This document shows, piece after piece, positions 61,441-64,000 of a stretch of 64,000 nucleotides of DNA. The notes below the pieces were generated by a model. That model saw only the letters and a list, made by a program, of their open reading frames with translations, did no database searches and was not told the DNA's origin. The position numbers and the translations under genes were made by a program. Origin of the DNA: Adineta ricciae (taxonomy: Eukaryota > Rotifera > Eurotatoria > Adinetida > Adinetidae); assembly GCA_905250025.1 (NCBI GenBank), contig CAJNOJ010000195.1, positions 41,720-105,719 on the forward strand, written 5' to 3'. Within the stretch, counting starts at the first letter, position 1. The number at the start of each line of letters is the position of its first letter.

Positions 61441-62578
61441 TTACTCAATATTAGTACGAACAAACAGTGCAGCCATCATTCCATAATAAGTAGGACAAGC
61501 AGAGATGAAATCTGTTAACAACCAATCTGCTGATGAATTTGCTTTTCCAGAAGAATCTGCAACTCGGTTTTGAATTGTTTGATTTTCTAAGACGCCCTGC
61601 AGTGTCAATGAACCAACATAACCACAACTTAGTGCAAATCTTTCAATCGGCCCTGCTTCATCAACGATTAGTTTCTTATCCAAAGAATATAAGTCATTAT
61701 TTGAATTCGAACGTCTTCCAGTCATCCAGTCCTCGACAATTTTATCAAATGATCTCGCTTCTTCAGTGCCAGCTTGTGGAAATTTCGAAAAGCATGAAGG
61801 ATCAGGTTGATAGATAGTTGCCAATTGAGGAGACCATGCATGAGTATGAGCTTGGTCACCACTGATAAGTAAGAGTATTCGATGTGATGATTGATCACAC
61901 CATGATCGGAGTAAACGACCGAATTCTACTAGTTTGGAACGTTGTTCAACCATAAAATATTCTCGTTCTTCCACTAAATCAAAATTTCTATAATCACAAT
62001 GAACACTTTCCTAAATGATATTTCAAATTACTTGTTGAACCTTTTGCAGGTTGTGCAATGATAACAACTTTCGGTGATGATGGAACAGATATTTGTTTCA
62101 ACGATGTTGTCGTTCCATTGGCATTCGAAACTATCTGATGTAGAGCAAAATAAAGCGGCACAACTTCACCCCATCTTAATGGTGTACTCAGTCCACCAAA
62201 TGATAGCATTCCTTCAACTTTTACCATGTGTTGTTTTAAATAAGAAAATAGATGTTGAGATGCTTCACCATCAAGATGAACATTAACACTGAAGTCATTC
62301 CACTGATCATTCCATTCAGCATTGCCACTAGCCGTACAGGATGAAGTACCTGGTTGGTAAATATTCAAACTTTGGTGAAGATTAATTCCATGCGGGGTTA
62401 AAAGAATGATTAGATCTGGATTTAATTGTGCTATCTTTTCACTGATTCGAGTGCAAGCTCTATGAAGATCATCGGCGCCATGTGGAAGATCTTCTCGATT
62501 AGGATCTAAAGTCATGGTACCATGAGGAAGATAAGCAATTCCGACTAAGCCATGATCAGTGTTCACTAAGTTTTCCAT
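61441..62578 (-). CDS. LigB-superfamily protein (class III extradiol dioxygenase, subunit-B type)
   Basis: Two exons (62032-62578 and 61441-61973) give 359 aa, joined in phase 1 at KGST/MEEREY. The start is MENLVNTDHGLVGIAYLPHG. Key features of the superfamily are an early His in AYLPHGTMTLDP, the helix LHRACTRISEKIAQLNPDLI followed by ILLTPHGI, a later LLLISGDQAHTHAW, and a C-terminal FALSCGYVGSLTLQGVL. The three His/Glu iron ligands of class III dioxygenases map to such positions, but I cannot prove that metal binding is kept. Members open aromatic rings or act in small-molecule metabolism, and related proteins occur in MEMO/AMMECR1-linked bacterial systems. This type is uncommon in animals. 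A single phase-1 intron and normal base composition show it is an integrated nuclear gene. Confidence 0.75.
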
Positions 62579-63312
62579 GTTGTCAAATATTCGAAAGTAG
62601 AAAAAAAAAGTTTTGATTTTGCGTTTCAATTTGATTCGTGTAAACACATCACCGATGATTTTTCTCGTTCTTTACAACATCGATAGAAAGGTGACAAACA
62701 GATGTCATACACTGATATATTCCTTCGCAAAACACAGAGCATTCGAACAAGCGAATAGCTTCAACCAAAGTTTTGTTTCGTAAACAGTTAAATATATATA
62801 CTTCTCAGTTATAACCAATTAATTCCGATCGTTTGACTTCTCTGATACATTACTGATTTTCTGGCACTTCATGTGATACATTTGGTTCATGTGTTCACAT
62901 CGATTATTTTGTGTGAAATTTTCATCTTAATCGAACCTCAATATGAGAAAGAAAAGAAACAAGACGAATTCATTCAATTGCGTGATTTCAAGCTACGTAG
63001 TTCTTTCAGTCACACGTCCGTTTTTGGTAAAAAGCCAATAACGTATTTCCCTATATCGGCAACTATTGTAGATATCTCAACGGCGGACACAAAAAGCAGG
63101 AAACTACCGACATAACCTCGTATGCTCACTGTATATATTTGGAAAACTATTCAAAACTTGATTTGAAATGCATTGTTATGATCACAGATTTTGATTTGAT
63201 AAAATAACGTCTCATATTTGTTCGCAGCTTATTCATATGGACAAGACACAAATATTGACTTCATTAGTCGTTAGCAAAACTGCGTGCCACCTTTTGCTTT
63301 CTTCTCTTTTCA
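62579..63312. other. Region upstream of the LigB-like gene
   Basis: About 730 bp. A plus-strand open frame at 62873-63115 begins with a hydrophobic stretch (MIHLVHVFTSIILCEIFILI) that could be a signal peptide of the gene suspected to the right. I cannot connect it by splicing with confidence. Confidence 0.3.
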
Positions 63313-64000
63313 GATAGAAGAATGTTATATGCAAATGAACGCTGATATAGGGAACTATACAATTAAAGTTTCTCTCATTAGCCAATTCTTTCGTTTAGTT
63401 TTCCGTATGGGTATGCTTGATGACGTACGAACTACTCTACTTTTTATTAAAATATTTATAAATTGTTCTATTTAGAAAAGGGATCGTGCACTTAAAATCG
63501 TCAAACTTATGCTCCAAATTAACCGGTCAACAAGTGTATCAAATGATTCATCACGTACCGGTTCATCATTTAATGAGATGCTATCAACATATTCAATAAC
63601 AAAACTTGTTTCAAGGAATGACTCATCTTCTCGAATGCGTCATTCGATCAATTACGGTATCTCTTGTTGAGATTTTCCGAGAAAATAACATTCACTAAAC
63701 GGCTATGTCTGATTTGTTTTCAATAATGTGTACGTTGGATAGTTAAAAGTTCAAAAAATTTCACAGTATGAAGTATTTCTTTGATCTGAACGTATCAATC
63801 TCAATTGATTTCTGCGCTAATTTCATTTCAGACAGAATTTTCTTGATTAAACATATCCAACAAGAGTTTGATGTTAATTGATCCATTCTGAATAAATAGA
63901 GTTCGTATCAATGGTTCGATATGCGATTGTTCATCATGTCAAATTCGGTATGTCATCTGATAATTTCGGCATAGTTTTCAAACTTTTGCTTTTCAGCACA
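63313..64000 (+). CDS. Unresolved exons of a plus-strand gene running off the right edge
   Basis: A possible exon at 63316-63410 (IEECYMQMNADIGNYTIKVS, ending LVFRM) follows a cttttcag acceptor. Further possible exons are at about 63476-63671 (KRDRALKIVKLMLQINRSTS, or another frame with LTGQQVYQMIHHVPVHHLMR) and 63900-63948 (SSYQWFDMRLFIMSNS) before a gtatgt donor. The pieces do not join in one unambiguous frame and no family is recognised. The upstream hydrophobic ATG frame at 62873 may be part of it. Confidence 0.25.

Overview
This is a gene-dense stretch of a small animal genome. It is AT-rich, most introns are about 45-70 nt with clean gt...ag ends, genes lie on both strands with gaps of a few hundred bases, and the proteins are animal families (CPSF3, ELOVL, DNTTIP1, glutathione synthetase, DNAI4, TRIM, DAG lipase, CLK kinase, Derlin-1, astacin). 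Among them sit enzymes that animals normally lack: a CDP-diacylglycerol-serine transferase of prokaryote/fungal type and a LigB-type extradiol dioxygenase. Compact introns plus foreign-type metabolic genes fit a bdelloid rotifer (Adineta/Rotaria-like). That assignment is an inference; I cannot run a comparison. Gene models below are hand-spliced from the sequence, so small exons and N-termini are less certain than the core domains.

Layout, left to right. 0-10 kb: CPSF3 (minus, runs off the left edge and carries an assembly duplication at a single N), ELOVL elongase (minus), DNTTIP1-like MiDAC subunit (minus, with an intron-containing tRNA-Arg on the opposite strand inside one intron), PssA-like enzyme (plus), 3CxxC zinc-finger protein (minus). 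10-26 kb: TMEM272-like protein (minus), glutathione synthetase (plus), APC-type permease (minus), VPS9/VARP-like protein (plus), DNAI4 dynein intermediate chain (minus), an unrecognised gene (plus). 26-38 kb: a long single-pass membrane protein with a disordered tail (minus), a gene-poor gap of almost 4 kb, then a TRIM ubiquitin ligase (plus) with two phase-matched alternative first exons. 38-48 kb: DAGL-beta-like lipase, a fused CDP-alcohol phosphotransferase + cytidylyltransferase, a fused 3-hydroxyacyl-CoA-dehydrogenase NAD domain + RING, and a LAMMER (CLK) kinase, all minus. 48-64 kb: a Ser-rich block that may be an alternative CLK N-terminus, an RS-rich protein, Derlin-1, an unrecognised protein, a secreted astacin with EGF/TSP1/MAM/CUB domains, a LigB-like enzyme (all minus) and unresolved exons at the right edge.

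There is no operon or genomic island. Four genes touch lipid head-group or acyl metabolism (ELOVL, PssA-like, DAGL, the CDP-alcohol fusion), but they are spread over 40 kb in different orientations and I see no sign of co-regulation. The most original content is the pair of adjacent fusion genes at 41.6-45.5 kb. The phosphotransferase/cytidylyltransferase fusion would join the making of a CDP-activated head group to its transfer onto a lipid. The dehydrogenase/RING fusion looks like a dinucleotide-fold sensor or scaffold attached to an E3 ligase, with the dehydrogenase active-site histidine replaced. No transposons, CRISPR arrays or recognisable viral remnants were seen.
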